From Prochlorococcus sp. AG-436-C13 (GTDB lineage Bacteria; Cyanobacteriota; Cyanobacteriia; PCC-6307; Cyanobiaceae), in NCBI GenBank assembly GCA_003212695.1, contig QCPC01000001.1:114709-178708 (forward strand): a DNA stretch of 64,000 bases, read 5' to 3'. Made by a program: the position numbers and the translations under genes. This document shows positions 8,827 to 17,896 of this stretch, one piece after another. The notes beneath the pieces are model-generated. The model saw nothing but the letters and a program-made list of their open reading frames with translations. It ran no database searches and had not been told where the DNA came from. Within the stretch, counting starts at the first letter, position 1. Every line of letters starts with the position of its first letter.

Positions 8827-9909
8827 TTATCCTATTCCCTCAACAATCCAAGAAAAAATTCTACTAGAAAAATATTTATAAGAAGCTTTCTCTTCTGCCC
8901 AATCTCTACACTTCTGTCTGTCTATTTCATCTATTTTTAAAACAGCATTTTTTAATTTCTCTATATCATTTGGGGGTACAAGCCATCCAGTAACACCTGA
9001 ATTAATAAGCTCACTAGGTCCTCCAAGCTTATAACTAACAACAGGGACGCCACATGCCATTGCTTCCACAACAACATTTCCATAAGCCTCATTCCATTTT
9101 GGTGTATTAATAAAAGCTCTACAGCAACCTAATTGTTTCTGAAATTCATTTGTCTCAAGAAACCCTCTCCATTTTATTGTCCCACGGGGTACTGATGATT
9201 CAATTTTAGAAGCATAAGTTTCATCTTCTATCACACCCCATACATTCAATTCATCCCCCAGTAAAGAAGCAACTTTTGCTGCATCTTCCAAACCTTTTTC
9301 TTTTGCCACTCTTCCAGCCCAACCTAAAGGGCCGTGAGTGCATGACTGAAAAAAATAGTTTTTTAAATCAAATCCATTTCCCAAAACAATTGGATCTCTT
9401 GTTAGTTCATAATCTGATGCCTGACTAAAAGTATGAAAAGCTATTCGCGAATGATGAGACTTAGATAGGTTTTTAACAGCATCTGCCATAACTCTAGAAA
9501 CACATCCCATACTAATTAAATGAAATAGTTTAGCTTCTACATGAGGGGTAATCCATAAAGGCAGCCAGTCATAAGACAAGTTCAATATTGCATCAGAATC
9601 TTTACCTACATTTAAAGCAATTTCTAATAATTTTGGTAGGACTCCATCTGCAGGAATTGTTATTGGAGAATCTATTTGTTGATGTTGCCAACTTGATTGA
9701 TCTATCCCATCAATTCTAATAATTTCAGCTGATTTGCAATCTGATGGTAAATAAGAACCCTCAGGAGCTACCAAAACCACTTTATGTCCCATTTCCAAAA
9801 GACCTTTAACGATTGAAACCAAAGTCAATTCAACACCTCCTCCTTTTCCACTCCCAACTGAACCAATAGGAGTACTAATTAAAACAAATCTAAGAGGCTT
9901 AAATATCAT
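8827..9909 (-). CDS. family 4 glycosyltransferase
   Basis: A 360-residue retaining GT4 glycosyltransferase with two Rossmann-like halves. The N-terminal half begins RFVLISTPIGSVGSGKGGGVE, the glycine-rich acceptor/donor loop, and the C-terminal half has the EX7E signature (NEAYGNVVVEAMACGVPVV) for nucleotide-sugar binding. Substrate unknown. I chose the ATG at 9907-9909; a TTG one codon earlier is possible. The upstream transporter gene stops at TGA 9909-9911, sharing one base (TGATG), which indicates translational coupling. It probably acts with the ArnT-like enzyme on cell-envelope glycolipids. Confidence 0.88.
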   Translation of the reverse strand: MIFKPLRFVLISTPIGSVGSGKGGGVELTLVSIVKGLLEMGHKVVLVAPEGSYLPSDCKSAEIIRIDGIDQSSWQHQQIDSPITIPADGVLPKLLEIALNVGKDSDAILNLSYDWLPLWITPHVEAKLFHLISMGCVSRVMADAVKNLSKSHHSRIAFHTFSQASDYELTRDPIVLGNGFDLKNYFFQSCTHGPLGWAGRVAKEKGLEDAAKVASLLGDELNVWGVIEDETYASKIESSVPRGTIKWRGFLETNEFQKQLGCCRAFINTPKWNEAYGNVVVEAMACGVPVVSYKLGGPSELINSGVTGWLVPPNDIEKLKNAVLKIDEIDRQKCRDWAEEKASYKYFSSRIFSWIVEGIG

Positions 9910-10865
9910 CAAGAAATTCTTTGAAGAGAATCATCTTGAACTGAATTTATAGGTTCCCACAATCGCGATCTCTGACTTACTAAGAATACAGACAATAGAA
10001 CAAACAGGGCTCCAAACCATTGCAATAACTGAAGTCTTTCACCCAACCAAATACCACCTGATATAAGTGCAAAAACAGGGGTTAAAAATGCAAGTGTACT
10101 AAAGCTTGTAAGTTCTTTCCTACTAGCAAACCAGAAGAACAATCCATAGGCTAGTGCGCTGCCAAGGAAAGTAGAGTAAGCCATCAACAGCCAATCAAAG
10201 CTATGCCAATTAGGTAATAAAGATCCACCCCTAAAAACATGCAAAGCAGCCAATGGGAAACTGCCAAAAACCATATGCCAGCCTGTAATAGTAACAGGAT
10301 CACTTTCTTTGCATGTAAATCTTATCAACACTGTTCCCAAAGCCATCGCCATAGCAGCCCCTAGCATCCAAAGTTGTCCATGACTAAACAAATCTAATTC
10401 AGAGGCTTCCTTATTCATTAAGAACCAATGTCCTAATACTTCTGGAGAAATACCTATGCAAATAATTCCTCCAAGACCAAGAATTAAACCAATCCAACCA
10501 ATAGGGTTAATAGGGTCGCCAAAAAGTGTTCTTGCAAGAATAGCAACTAATAAAGGTTGAGAATCAATAAAAACAGATCCTAAACCTGCCCCAGTTTGAA
10601 CTAAACCTTTAGTCAAGCAAAACTGAAACAAAGTTCCATCTACAAATGTAAACGCCAAAAACCACCACAAATCAACTTTTGCAATTTTCAAAGGTCGTTT
10701 TAATAAAAACACAGCTGAAAGAACAACAATTCCAGCAGGGAAAAGTCTTAAAACGGCAACAAACTCTGCACCTCCAGATTTCACCAAGGGAGCCATTGCA
10801 GCCATTGAAGAGCCCCACAAAGCGAAAGGCAAAATCATTAACAACCAATTCAACTTTTTAAACAT
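9909..10865 (-). CDS. EamA/DMT-family transporter
   Basis: A 318-residue inner-membrane protein with ten predicted helices in two homologous EamA repeats (FALWGSSMAAMAPLV in the first; AMALGTVLIRF and the FLTPVFALISGGIWLGERL motif in the second). Members export or import small metabolites, amino acids or sugars; the substrate cannot be read from sequence. An upstream in-frame GTG at 10869-10871 is possible, but ATG at 10863-10865 fits better with the helix start. It is the first gene of a three-gene - strand group with two glycosyltransferases, and is divergent from sppA. Confidence 0.88.
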   Translation of the reverse strand: MFKKLNWLLMILPFALWGSSMAAMAPLVKSGGAEFVAVLRLFPAGIVVLSAVFLLKRPLKIAKVDLWWFLAFTFVDGTLFQFCLTKGLVQTGAGLGSVFIDSQPLLVAILARTLFGDPINPIGWIGLILGLGGIICIGISPEVLGHWFLMNKEASELDLFSHGQLWMLGAAMAMALGTVLIRFTCKESDPVTITGWHMVFGSFPLAALHVFRGGSLLPNWHSFDWLLMAYSTFLGSALAYGLFFWFASRKELTSFSTLAFLTPVFALISGGIWLGERLQLLQWFGALFVLLSVFLVSQRSRLWEPINSVQDDSLQRIS

Positions 10866-10918
10866 GGACACAGCTTGGTAGCTTCTTTTTAATATCCAAA
10901 GGAATGCATATTAAAGAA

Positions 10919-11728
10919 ATGATCTGGCCTTGGCGTCGTAAATCAAAAAAAAGAATGGCAAGAATCGTCATTGATGGTCCAATCAACGGATCTACAAGGA
11001 AACTTGTTCTTAAAGCCTTAAGACAAATTGAACAAAGAGAGTTCCCAGCACTTTTGCTTCGAATTGATAGCCCAGGAGGCACTGTAGGTGACAGCCAAGA
11101 AATACATGCTGCAATTCTTCGGCTTAGAGAAAAAGGCTGCAATGTTGTAGCTAGTTTTGGCAACATATCAGCTTCTGGAGGAGTTTATGTTGGAGTGGCA
11201 GCCGAAAAGATTATTGCAAATCCTGGAACAATTACAGGATCTATTGGAGTTATTCTCCGTGGCAATAATTTATCTAAATTACTTGAACGAATTGGAATTC
11301 GATTTGAAACAGTCAAAAGTGGTCTTTTTAAGGATATCCTCTCTCCTGATAGGGCTCTGACTGCCGAAGAGAGGCTCCTTCTTCAATCATTAATTGATAG
11401 TAGTTACGATCAATTTGTAAAAGCTGTTGCTACTGGAAGAAATCTTAGTGAAGAAAAAGTCAAAAGCTTTTCTGATGGAAGAGTTTTTACTGGAACCCAA
11501 GCTAAAGAACTTGGGCTAATAGATGACGTTGGAGATGAAAATGATGCACGATTATTGGCAGCAAAGCTGGCAGACCTAGATGAAAAGATCAAACCAATTA
11601 CACTAGGACGTCCTAAAAAGAAATTAATTGGTTTTTTACCTGGTGGTAGTGCTATTTCAAAAATATTAGAAGTTTTAAGTATGGAGCTTTCAACAAGTGG
11701 TCAAATTCTTTGGCTATTTAAGCCGTAA
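10919..11728 (+). CDS. sppA: signal peptide peptidase SppA (short form)
   Basis: A 269-residue serine protease of the SppA/S49 family, degrading cleaved signal peptides in the membrane. The LLLRIDSPGGTVGDSQEIH block, the nucleophile motif GNISASGGVY, GTITGSIGVI and the downstream basic residue in SGLFKDILSPDR are all present. I prefer ATG 10919 (MIWPWRRKS, a start usual for marine picocyanobacteria) over ATG 10904. There is no obvious N-terminal membrane helix. It opens the long + strand core run and lies 21 bases before aroH. Confidence 0.93.
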   Translation: MIWPWRRKSKKRMARIVIDGPINGSTRKLVLKALRQIEQREFPALLLRIDSPGGTVGDSQEIHAAILRLREKGCNVVASFGNISASGGVYVGVAAEKIIANPGTITGSIGVILRGNNLSKLLERIGIRFETVKSGLFKDILSPDRALTAEERLLLQSLIDSSYDQFVKAVATGRNLSEEKVKSFSDGRVFTGTQAKELGLIDDVGDENDARLLAAKLADLDEKIKPITLGRPKKKLIGFLPGGSAISKILEVLSMELSTSGQILWLFKP

Positions 11729-11749
11729 TAAAGTTGAAATAATAATCAA

Positions 11750-12112
11750 ATGAACATACAAGCTATAAGAGGAGCAACTACATGCTTGAACAACTCTTCA
11801 GAAGCTATTGAAATAGCAGTTAAGGAACTAGTAAATGAGTTAACCAAACGCAATAGTCTTAATCCTGATCAAGTTATTTCTGTAACCTTTTCAGTAACTA
11901 ATGATCTGAATGCTTGTTTCCCAGCAGCTATAGCTAGGAAACAAAATGGATGGGAGAAAATAGCTTTGCTTGATTGTCAGCAAATGTACGTAGGAAGCGA
12001 TTTGCCTTATTGCGTTAGAATTCTTGCATTAGTAAAGCTTGCGGATGATCAGTCTCCTCAACATACTTATTTAGGCAAAGCAATCTCGCTTCGTCCTGAT
12101 ATATCTAATTAG
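11750..12112 (+). CDS. aroH: monofunctional chorismate mutase, AroH type
   Basis: A 120-residue chorismate mutase of the trimeric AroH class, converting chorismate to prephenate for Phe and Tyr synthesis in the cytoplasm. Arg7 (MNIQAIRGAT), the LLDCQQM segment with Cys76, and Arg90 line up with the Bacillus active-site numbering (Arg7, Cys75, Arg90). The position corresponding to Glu78 is Gln here, which I believe is common in cyanobacterial members. Its length is normal. It is probably co-transcribed with sppA (21-base gap). Confidence 0.92.
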   Translation: MNIQAIRGATTCLNNSSEAIEIAVKELVNELTKRNSLNPDQVISVTFSVTNDLNACFPAAIARKQNGWEKIALLDCQQMYVGSDLPYCVRILALVKLADDQSPQHTYLGKAISLRPDISN

Positions 12113-12211
12113 AAACCAGGAGCAACATTCATCACACTTTAAAACTCCTCAAATGGTTTATGGTATAGACCATTGAAAGCCAATTTTAAATCTTCCGCCA
12201 AATCATCTGAC

Positions 12212-12796
12212 ATGTTTAATCATAGAGTAAAAACTAAATTAGGAATCTTTACAAAGAAATTATCAGCTTCATTCTTAGTTTTTACTGCACTTACAGGAAT
12301 AGGGATTTTTGAGAACAAATCATATCTAGCAAATACTGGGGTTGATTTCATTTGGGACTCAAGCACTAACTTTAATAAGCTCAGGTATCTACAAAGTTCA
12401 AATGAAACAAATGAAAGAGCAACTTATTATTTCTTTCTAAGATCGCGAGATCGCAAAAAAGATATGCTCAAAATAAGCATCAAAGTACCAGAGTATTTTG
12501 ATGCAGATATCAAACCTAAAAAGCTAACTTTCTGCAAAGTTAAGATTGGAGGCTATACATCTAGAACAAAATGTATTAAAGATATTCCTGCTCTAATTGA
12601 AGTTAATAATAACCAAACTTCTATTGATATATATCCAGAAAGTATTATCCCAGCTGATAGAAATACTTATGCATTGAAAATGAAAATAATCAATCCAAGA
12701 AAATCAGGCATGTTTCAGTTTCATGCCTATGCACAATCACCAGGCGACGTTCCAATCTCTGATTATGTGGGATCATGGAACATGGATGTCCAGTGA
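12212..12796 (+). CDS. DUF2808 secreted protein
   Basis: A 194-residue exported protein resembling the cyanobacterial DUF2808 family. After a basic start (NHRVKTKLGIFTKK) there is a hydrophobic signal segment (ASFLVFTALTGIGIF). The mature domain has the family pattern of a YYFFLRSR strand followed by ISIKVPEYFDADIKPKKL and the FCKVKIGG cysteine region with a second Cys near KC. Function is unknown and the location is probably periplasmic. An in-frame TTG at 12173 would lengthen the N-terminus; ATG 12212 leaves a better signal peptide. It precedes rpmH in the core order. Confidence 0.8.
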   Translation: MFNHRVKTKLGIFTKKLSASFLVFTALTGIGIFENKSYLANTGVDFIWDSSTNFNKLRYLQSSNETNERATYYFFLRSRDRKKDMLKISIKVPEYFDADIKPKKLTFCKVKIGGYTSRTKCIKDIPALIEVNNNQTSIDIYPESIIPADRNTYALKMKIINPRKSGMFQFHAYAQSPGDVPISDYVGSWNMDVQ

Positions 12797-12851
12797 ACTG
12801 ATAAATTAGTTAAACATTAAATGAACCAACTCTTATACACAGGGAAAACCA

Positions 12852-12989
12852 ATGACTAAGCGTACCTTTGGTGGAACAAGCAGGAAAAGAAAAAGGGTTT
12901 CTGGATTTAGGGTGAGAATGAGAACACATACCGGTAGGAGCGTAATCAGAAGTCGCAGAAAGAAAGGCCGCATTCGTGTTGCTGTTTAG
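12852..12989 (+). CDS. rpmH: 50S ribosomal protein L34
   Basis: A 45-codon gene from ATG 12852 to TAG 12987-12989. The product starts [19 protein letters not shown] and continues with [21 protein letters not shown], the invariant basic core of L34, which lies at the large-subunit surface near the exit region. The short hydrophobic end IRVAV is usual for cyanobacteria. It is followed by rnpA 60 bases downstream, the near-universal bacterial order rpmH-rnpA-yidC. Confidence 0.97.
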   Translation: MTKRTFGGTSRKRKRVSGFRVRMRTHTGRSVIRSRRKKGRIRVAV

Positions 12990-13049
12990 GGTTTTAAAAT
13001 TTAGATGAAGAGTACAATGACTAAAAAAAACAATATTTAAACTTTTAAA

Positions 13050-13433
13050 ATGGTTCTTCCAAAAGAAATGCGAATAAAGGGATATAAATGTTTTGACTAT
13101 ATACATAAATCTGCAAGACGCTATAAAGGTGCTTCTATGATTCTAAAAGTAACCAAAGCTAATAATAATTTAATGAGAGCTAATAAAATAGAATCTTTGG
13201 TTAATTCATGCCGATGTGCTATTTCAATCAGCAATAAAGTTAGCAAGAAAGCCGTTGTGAGAAATCGTCTGAGACGGATAATTCATAATCATCTTAAAAC
13301 AAAGTTATTCAAAGAAAATAGATTTTCTAATTATTGGGCCCTAATAAGCCTTAATCCAAACTCCATTAATAAAAATACTAATGATCTACTAAAAGAATGC
13401 GATAAATTATTTCTAGAAGCTGGCTTTTCCTAA
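13050..13433 (+). CDS. rnpA: ribonuclease P protein component
   Basis: A 127-residue protein subunit of RNase P, which helps the catalytic RNA bind precursor tRNA 5' leaders. The family signature is clear: a central ISISNKVSKKAVVRNRLRRIIH stretch (the RNR motif) plus the N-terminal basic/aromatic entry strand. Its stop TAA (13431-13433) overlaps the ATG of the next gene by one base (TAATG), so the two are translationally coupled. It is sandwiched between rpmH and yidC as in most bacteria. Confidence 0.95.
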   Translation: MVLPKEMRIKGYKCFDYIHKSARRYKGASMILKVTKANNNLMRANKIESLVNSCRCAISISNKVSKKAVVRNRLRRIIHNHLKTKLFKENRFSNYWALISLNPNSINKNTNDLLKECDKLFLEAGFS

Positions 13434-13834
13434 TGATAAAAACTACAGAAAAGACTTTCTATGAAGGAGCTCCTGCAAGGGAAGATCTGATTTTAAATTT
13501 AATTGCAGGACTTACATTAATTGGTTTGCCTTTTACTGTTGGTGCTTTAGTAAGAGCATTATGGTTACGTTTTAAAATAACGAACAAGAGAATATCTGTT
13601 AGTGGGGGCTGGCTTGGGAAAGATAAATCACAAATAACATTTCCTCAAATCAAAGAAGTACGTTCCATACCTAGAGGATTAGGATCGTATGGAGATATGG
13701 TTATAGTCTTAAAGGATGGATCAAAACTTGAGATGCGCTCAGTCCCAAATTTTAGGAAGGCTGAGACTTTTATAAAAGAGCAACTTAATCAAACATCCTC
13801 AAGAAATCCATCAATGGAGGCAGAAGGGTTCTGA
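13433..13834 (+). CDS. bacterial PH-domain (DUF304-type) membrane protein
   Basis: A 133-residue protein with one or two hydrophobic segments near residues 20-45 (NLIAGLTLIGLPFTVGALV), then a PH-like domain with the RFKITNKRISVSGGWLGKDK strand-turn pattern and the IKEVRSIPRGLGSYGDMVI strand. The family is widespread but of unknown function. The gene overlaps rnpA by one base and lies directly before yidC. This is a conserved position in cyanobacteria and suggests a link to membrane protein insertion. Confidence 0.85.
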   Translation: MIKTTEKTFYEGAPAREDLILNLIAGLTLIGLPFTVGALVRALWLRFKITNKRISVSGGWLGKDKSQITFPQIKEVRSIPRGLGSYGDMVIVLKDGSKLEMRSVPNFRKAETFIKEQLNQTSSRNPSMEAEGF

Positions 13835-13922
13835 ACTTCAATTAAATTCACCAAATACTTATGCAACTTATTATCTTTATTAATACTGGCATGAGCCTTT
13901 TGTCCTTTCTTCTTGAACAATC

Positions 13923-15065
13923 GTGATTGGGTACATCTCTGACAATCTACTCATACCGATACTGGATTTCTTCTATGGGTTAGTTCCTAGTTATGGATTG
14001 GCAATTGTTGCTCTAACAATTGTTATTAGGCTTGCACTATTCCCTCTAAGTGCAGGATCAATCAGAAGTGCAAGGAGAATGAGAATAGCCCAGCCTGTGA
14101 TGCAAAAGCGTCAGGCTGAAATTAAAAGTCGTTACGCAAATAATCCACAAAAACAACAAGAAGAGTTGGGCAAGCTTATGGGGGAATTTGGCAGCCCCTT
14201 GGCGGGATGTCTTCCTCTATTAGTCCAAATGCCAATACTATTTGCATTGTTTGCAACTCTAAGAGGTTCACCTTTCGCAGATGTACCTTATCTAGTCAAC
14301 TTAAAGATCCTGCCTCCTGAGCAAATCGCAACAGTTGAACCAAAACCTTTTACAAGCCCTAGGCATTCAATATTTATTTCTGAGAAAGATCATTTCCCAG
14401 TAGTAGCATCACTTCCAGGAGGCACAAAAATTGCTGCTGGAGAATCAGTAAATATTAAACTTGAAACTCTTACAGGCGAAAAATATAGCAATCTTCTAGA
14501 TAAATATGAAAACGGGACAAAATTCATACCTACATGGAAACTTACAAAAGGAGAAGACTTGGCTTCAGTTTCATCTGATGGAACAGTCACAGCAAGATAT
14601 CCTGGCGATGCAACAGTAGAAGGTAGAATTCCTGGCTTAGCAGCAAAAAGCGGATTCTTATTTATAAAAGCTCTTGGACAAGTGGGGTTCTATGTTGATG
14701 GGTCAATAAATTGGGATATTGCAATACTTGTCGGAGGTTTTGGATTGACTCTTGTCATCTCACAAGTCCTTTCAGGACAAGGAATGCCACCCAATCCTCA
14801 ACAAGCAACTGCTCAAAAAATAACCCCGATAATGATTACTGGGATGTTCTTATTTTTTCCTTTGCCTGCAGGAGTCCTTTTATATATGGTAATTGCAAAT
14901 ATATTCCAAGCATTTCAAACATTTCTTTTAAGTAAAGAAGCACTTCCAGAAAATCTTCAAAAGATACTTAATGATCAAATTAAAAATAAAAACAATGATT
15001 TACCAGCTTCTGCTGCCATTATTGACACTGAGCGGCTTCCTTTTGAGCCTAAGAGTAATAAATAA
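13923..15065 (+). CDS. yidC: membrane protein insertase YidC/Oxa1/Alb3
   Basis: A 380-residue insertase that inserts thylakoid and plasma-membrane proteins, including photosynthetic subunits, with or after SecYEG. The first helices carry [19 protein letters not shown] with the conserved arginine in the groove, followed by the coiled-coil hairpin ([27 protein letters not shown]), [15 protein letters not shown] and three later helices. It has a cyanobacterial insert of about 100 residues between helices 2 and 3. The start is GTG 13923; no ATG fits. A 57-base spacer precedes the Ycf46-type gene. Confidence 0.95.
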   Translation: MIGYISDNLLIPILDFFYGLVPSYGLAIVALTIVIRLALFPLSAGSIRSARRMRIAQPVMQKRQAEIKSRYANNPQKQQEELGKLMGEFGSPLAGCLPLLVQMPILFALFATLRGSPFADVPYLVNLKILPPEQIATVEPKPFTSPRHSIFISEKDHFPVVASLPGGTKIAAGESVNIKLETLTGEKYSNLLDKYENGTKFIPTWKLTKGEDLASVSSDGTVTARYPGDATVEGRIPGLAAKSGFLFIKALGQVGFYVDGSINWDIAILVGGFGLTLVISQVLSGQGMPPNPQQATAQKITPIMITGMFLFFPLPAGVLLYMVIANIFQAFQTFLLSKEALPENLQKILNDQIKNKNNDLPASAAIIDTERLPFEPKSNK

Positions 15066-15123
15066 TTCTTTAGTTAAGGATTTTCATTTGTTTTCATTAT
15101 AATTTCACTGATTAGATAAATTT

Positions 15124-16602
15124 ATGACCAAGTGGAATGATCAACTTGATTTACTAATAAAATCTCGAACACCTTTAATTCTTATAAGGAGCAAGGAAGA
15201 AGAAAGAGTTGAAATATTAGTTAAGGAGGCCACAAAACGCCTATCCAATAGGAGACTAGCAACATGGGATTATATTGATGGTCTAAAAGGCATCCTTAAT
15301 TCTGATGGTCTTGGATCAAGACAGCCAATTGCTGTCTTACAGTGGCTCGAAAAGGTAGATTCGTCCCAACCAACTATTCTTCTTGCAAAAGACTTTAATC
15401 GCTTTTCAGACGATGCAGGTATAGCAAGAATGCTTAAGAATTTATCTACAAAATTAAGAAATACGTCTCACACAATTATTTTAATCGCTTCAAACTGGTC
15501 TCCATCTAGTGATCTAGAAGAATGTCTAACTATTCTTGACCTCCCTTTACCACAAGAGAATGAATTAAGAATCCTTCTAGAAAACATTTCCAAGGCAAGT
15601 GGTTCAGATTTAAGCAACGAAACACTTGAAGAGCTTACTCATGCATGTAGTGGGCTAAGTGAAATTAGAGTGAGACAAGTTGCGGCAAGGGCACTTGCTC
15701 AACGAGGAAAGCTAAGTAAAAACGATCTCCCTGAAGTACTTGACGAAAAAAGACAAGCTGTTGCAAGAAGCGAAGTACTAGAATATTTCGAGACTAAAGC
15801 TACTCCCGCAGACATAGGAGGTTTAGATGCTCTAAAAGTATGGCTTAAACAAAGACACGCAGCTTTTTCAGATGATGCTAGAGAATTTGGTTTGCCACTA
15901 CCAAGAGGTGTATTACTAATAGGTCCCCAAGGAACTGGGAAATCATTAACAGCTAAAGCTATTGCACATAGTTGGTCTATGCCCCTTTTAAGACTTGATG
16001 TTGGTAGACTTTTTGCTGGTCTTCTCGGTGCAAGTGAGGCTAAAACAAGAGAAACCATTCAATATGCAGAGTCCATGGCACCTTGCGTACTTTGGATAGA
16101 TGAAATAGACAAAGGTTTTGGAGGTGATGCAAGGAGTGATGGAGGAACTAGCCAAAGAGTACTAGCAAATGTTCTTACATGGATGGCTGAGAAAAAAACC
16201 GCTGTATTTGTAGTGGCTACTGCAAACGGAATAGATCGGATGCCAGGAGAACTTTTAAGGAAAGGCAGATTTGATGAGATTTTCTTGCTCGACCTACCTA
16301 GCCATCAAGAACGTTTCAAAATTCTAGAACTTCATATAAATCAGCGGCGTCCAAATCTAAATATTCCAATTCAGGCAGTAGTGGATAGAACTGAAGGTTT
16401 TTCAGGAGCAGAGCTTGAACAAACTGTCATAGAAGGAATGCACCATGCATTTTCTGAAAAGAGAGAGCTTTTAGAAACTGATTTAATTCTGGCAGCAACT
16501 CAATTAATTCCTCTCTCAAAAACTGCTAAAGAACAACTCGATTTCCTAAAAGACTGGGCATCTTCTGGCAGAGCAAGACCTGCATCAATTAAGATTACTT
16601 AG
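15124..16602 (+). CDS. ycf46: AAA+ ATPase, Ycf46 type
   Basis: A 492-residue AAA+ protein of the Ycf46 family found in cyanobacteria and algal plastids. The N-terminal 230 residues form a degenerate AAA-like domain (LILIRSKEEERVEILV start). The C-terminal AAA module has Walker A GPQGTGKS, Walker B VLWIDEIDK, sensor ATANG and arginine finger region LLRKGRFDEIF, followed by the small helical lid domain (FSGAELEQTVIEGM). A role in CO2 utilisation and photosynthetic regulation has been reported for cyanobacterial Ycf46. serS starts 8 bases after its stop. Confidence 0.9.
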   Translation: MTKWNDQLDLLIKSRTPLILIRSKEEERVEILVKEATKRLSNRRLATWDYIDGLKGILNSDGLGSRQPIAVLQWLEKVDSSQPTILLAKDFNRFSDDAGIARMLKNLSTKLRNTSHTIILIASNWSPSSDLEECLTILDLPLPQENELRILLENISKASGSDLSNETLEELTHACSGLSEIRVRQVAARALAQRGKLSKNDLPEVLDEKRQAVARSEVLEYFETKATPADIGGLDALKVWLKQRHAAFSDDAREFGLPLPRGVLLIGPQGTGKSLTAKAIAHSWSMPLLRLDVGRLFAGLLGASEAKTRETIQYAESMAPCVLWIDEIDKGFGGDARSDGGTSQRVLANVLTWMAEKKTAVFVVATANGIDRMPGELLRKGRFDEIFLLDLPSHQERFKILELHINQRRPNLNIPIQAVVDRTEGFSGAELEQTVIEGMHHAFSEKRELLETDLILAATQLIPLSKTAKEQLDFLKDWASSGRARPASIKIT

Positions 16603-16610
16603 AAAAACTA

Positions 16611-17888
16611 GTGCTAGATCTTAGACAAGTTGTAGAGGTCCCAACTCTTATTGAAGAAGGCCTACTAAGAAGAGGTTTAAAGGTTGATTTAACCTCTCTA
16701 AAAAATGATGGCGAAAGGCTTAAAAAACTACAACAGCTAAGGAGCAAACTTCAATCAGAAGGCAATTCAATTGGCAAAGAAGTTGGTCAAAAAATAAGAA
16801 CAGGGTCTGAACCAAATTCAAAGGAAATATCTTCTTTAAGGAATAAAGGAAATGAGATAAAGAAAAAAGTTGCTCTTTTAGAGGAAGAAGAGAAAACCTT
16901 ATCAAAAGAAATTAAAGCATGTCTTCTAAATTATCCAAATATTCCACATTTAGATTGTCCAGAAGGTAAAGATGAAAGCTATAATAAACTAATACGTTCA
17001 TGGGGTAATCCTAAAGAAGGTAAATCTTTTAAAGAGCATTGGCAAATTGCTGAAAAATTAAACATAATTGATACAGAAAGATCTGTTAGGATATCAAAAA
17101 GTCGCTTTGTGACTCTTTTCAATCAAGGTGCAAGATTAGAAAGAGCATTAATTAATTTTATGCTTGATATTCATACTTCTAAAGGCTATATAGAAGTATT
17201 TCCTCCTGCTCTTGTAAATACTTCAAGTCTTGAAGGTTCTGGCCAACTTCCAAAGTTTGAAGAAGAAATTTTCAAATGTTCTGAAGATGATCTTTGGCTT
17301 ACTCCTACCGCAGAAGTACCTTTAACTTCACTACATAGGAACGAGATAATACCGTTTGAGAATATGCCTCTTAAATATGTAGCTTATAGTCCTTGTTTCC
17401 GAAGAGAAGCTGGAAGTTATGGTAGAGATACTAGAGGATTAATAAGACTTCATCAGTTCAACAAAGTAGAGCTTTATTGGTTCACTAATGCTAATAAATC
17501 AAAAGAATCTCATCAACAAATAACTGCAGATGCAGAGGCGATTCTTCAGGCACTAGAATTGCCATATAGAGTAATTGAACTTTGTACAGGTGATCTTGGT
17601 TTCTCAGCGTCTTGTACATACGATTTAGAAGTCTGGCTCCCTGGATCCAATGCCTTTAGAGAAATTTCCAGTAGCAGTAACTGTGATGCTTTTCAAGCGA
17701 GAAGATCTTCCATTAGAACAAAGCAAGGCAAACAAACTCAACTTGTACATACGCTTAATGCAAGCGGCTTAGCAATCGGAAGAACCATGGCAGCAATTTT
17801 AGAAAATGGGCAACAAACAAATGGGAATGTCAGACTTCCAAAAGCACTAGTGCCATACTTTGGCGAAAAGGAATTGAAATCTCAGTAA
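16611..17888 (+). CDS. serS: seryl-tRNA synthetase
   Basis: A 425-residue class II synthetase charging tRNA-Ser. The N-terminal two-helix coiled-coil arm (residues about 30-105, Lys/Glu-rich) contacts the long variable arm of tRNA-Ser. The catalytic domain shows motif 2 (FRREAGSYGRDTRGLIRLHQF) and motif 3 (LNASGLAIGRTMAAILEN). The start is a GTG at 16611, 8 bases after the previous stop; rseP follows 8 bases downstream. Length is normal. Confidence 0.97.
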   Translation: MLDLRQVVEVPTLIEEGLLRRGLKVDLTSLKNDGERLKKLQQLRSKLQSEGNSIGKEVGQKIRTGSEPNSKEISSLRNKGNEIKKKVALLEEEEKTLSKEIKACLLNYPNIPHLDCPEGKDESYNKLIRSWGNPKEGKSFKEHWQIAEKLNIIDTERSVRISKSRFVTLFNQGARLERALINFMLDIHTSKGYIEVFPPALVNTSSLEGSGQLPKFEEEIFKCSEDDLWLTPTAEVPLTSLHRNEIIPFENMPLKYVAYSPCFRREAGSYGRDTRGLIRLHQFNKVELYWFTNANKSKESHQQITADAEAILQALELPYRVIELCTGDLGFSASCTYDLEVWLPGSNAFREISSSSNCDAFQARRSSIRTKQGKQTQLVHTLNASGLAIGRTMAAILENGQQTNGNVRLPKALVPYFGEKELKSQ

Positions 17889-17896
17889 ATAAAAAC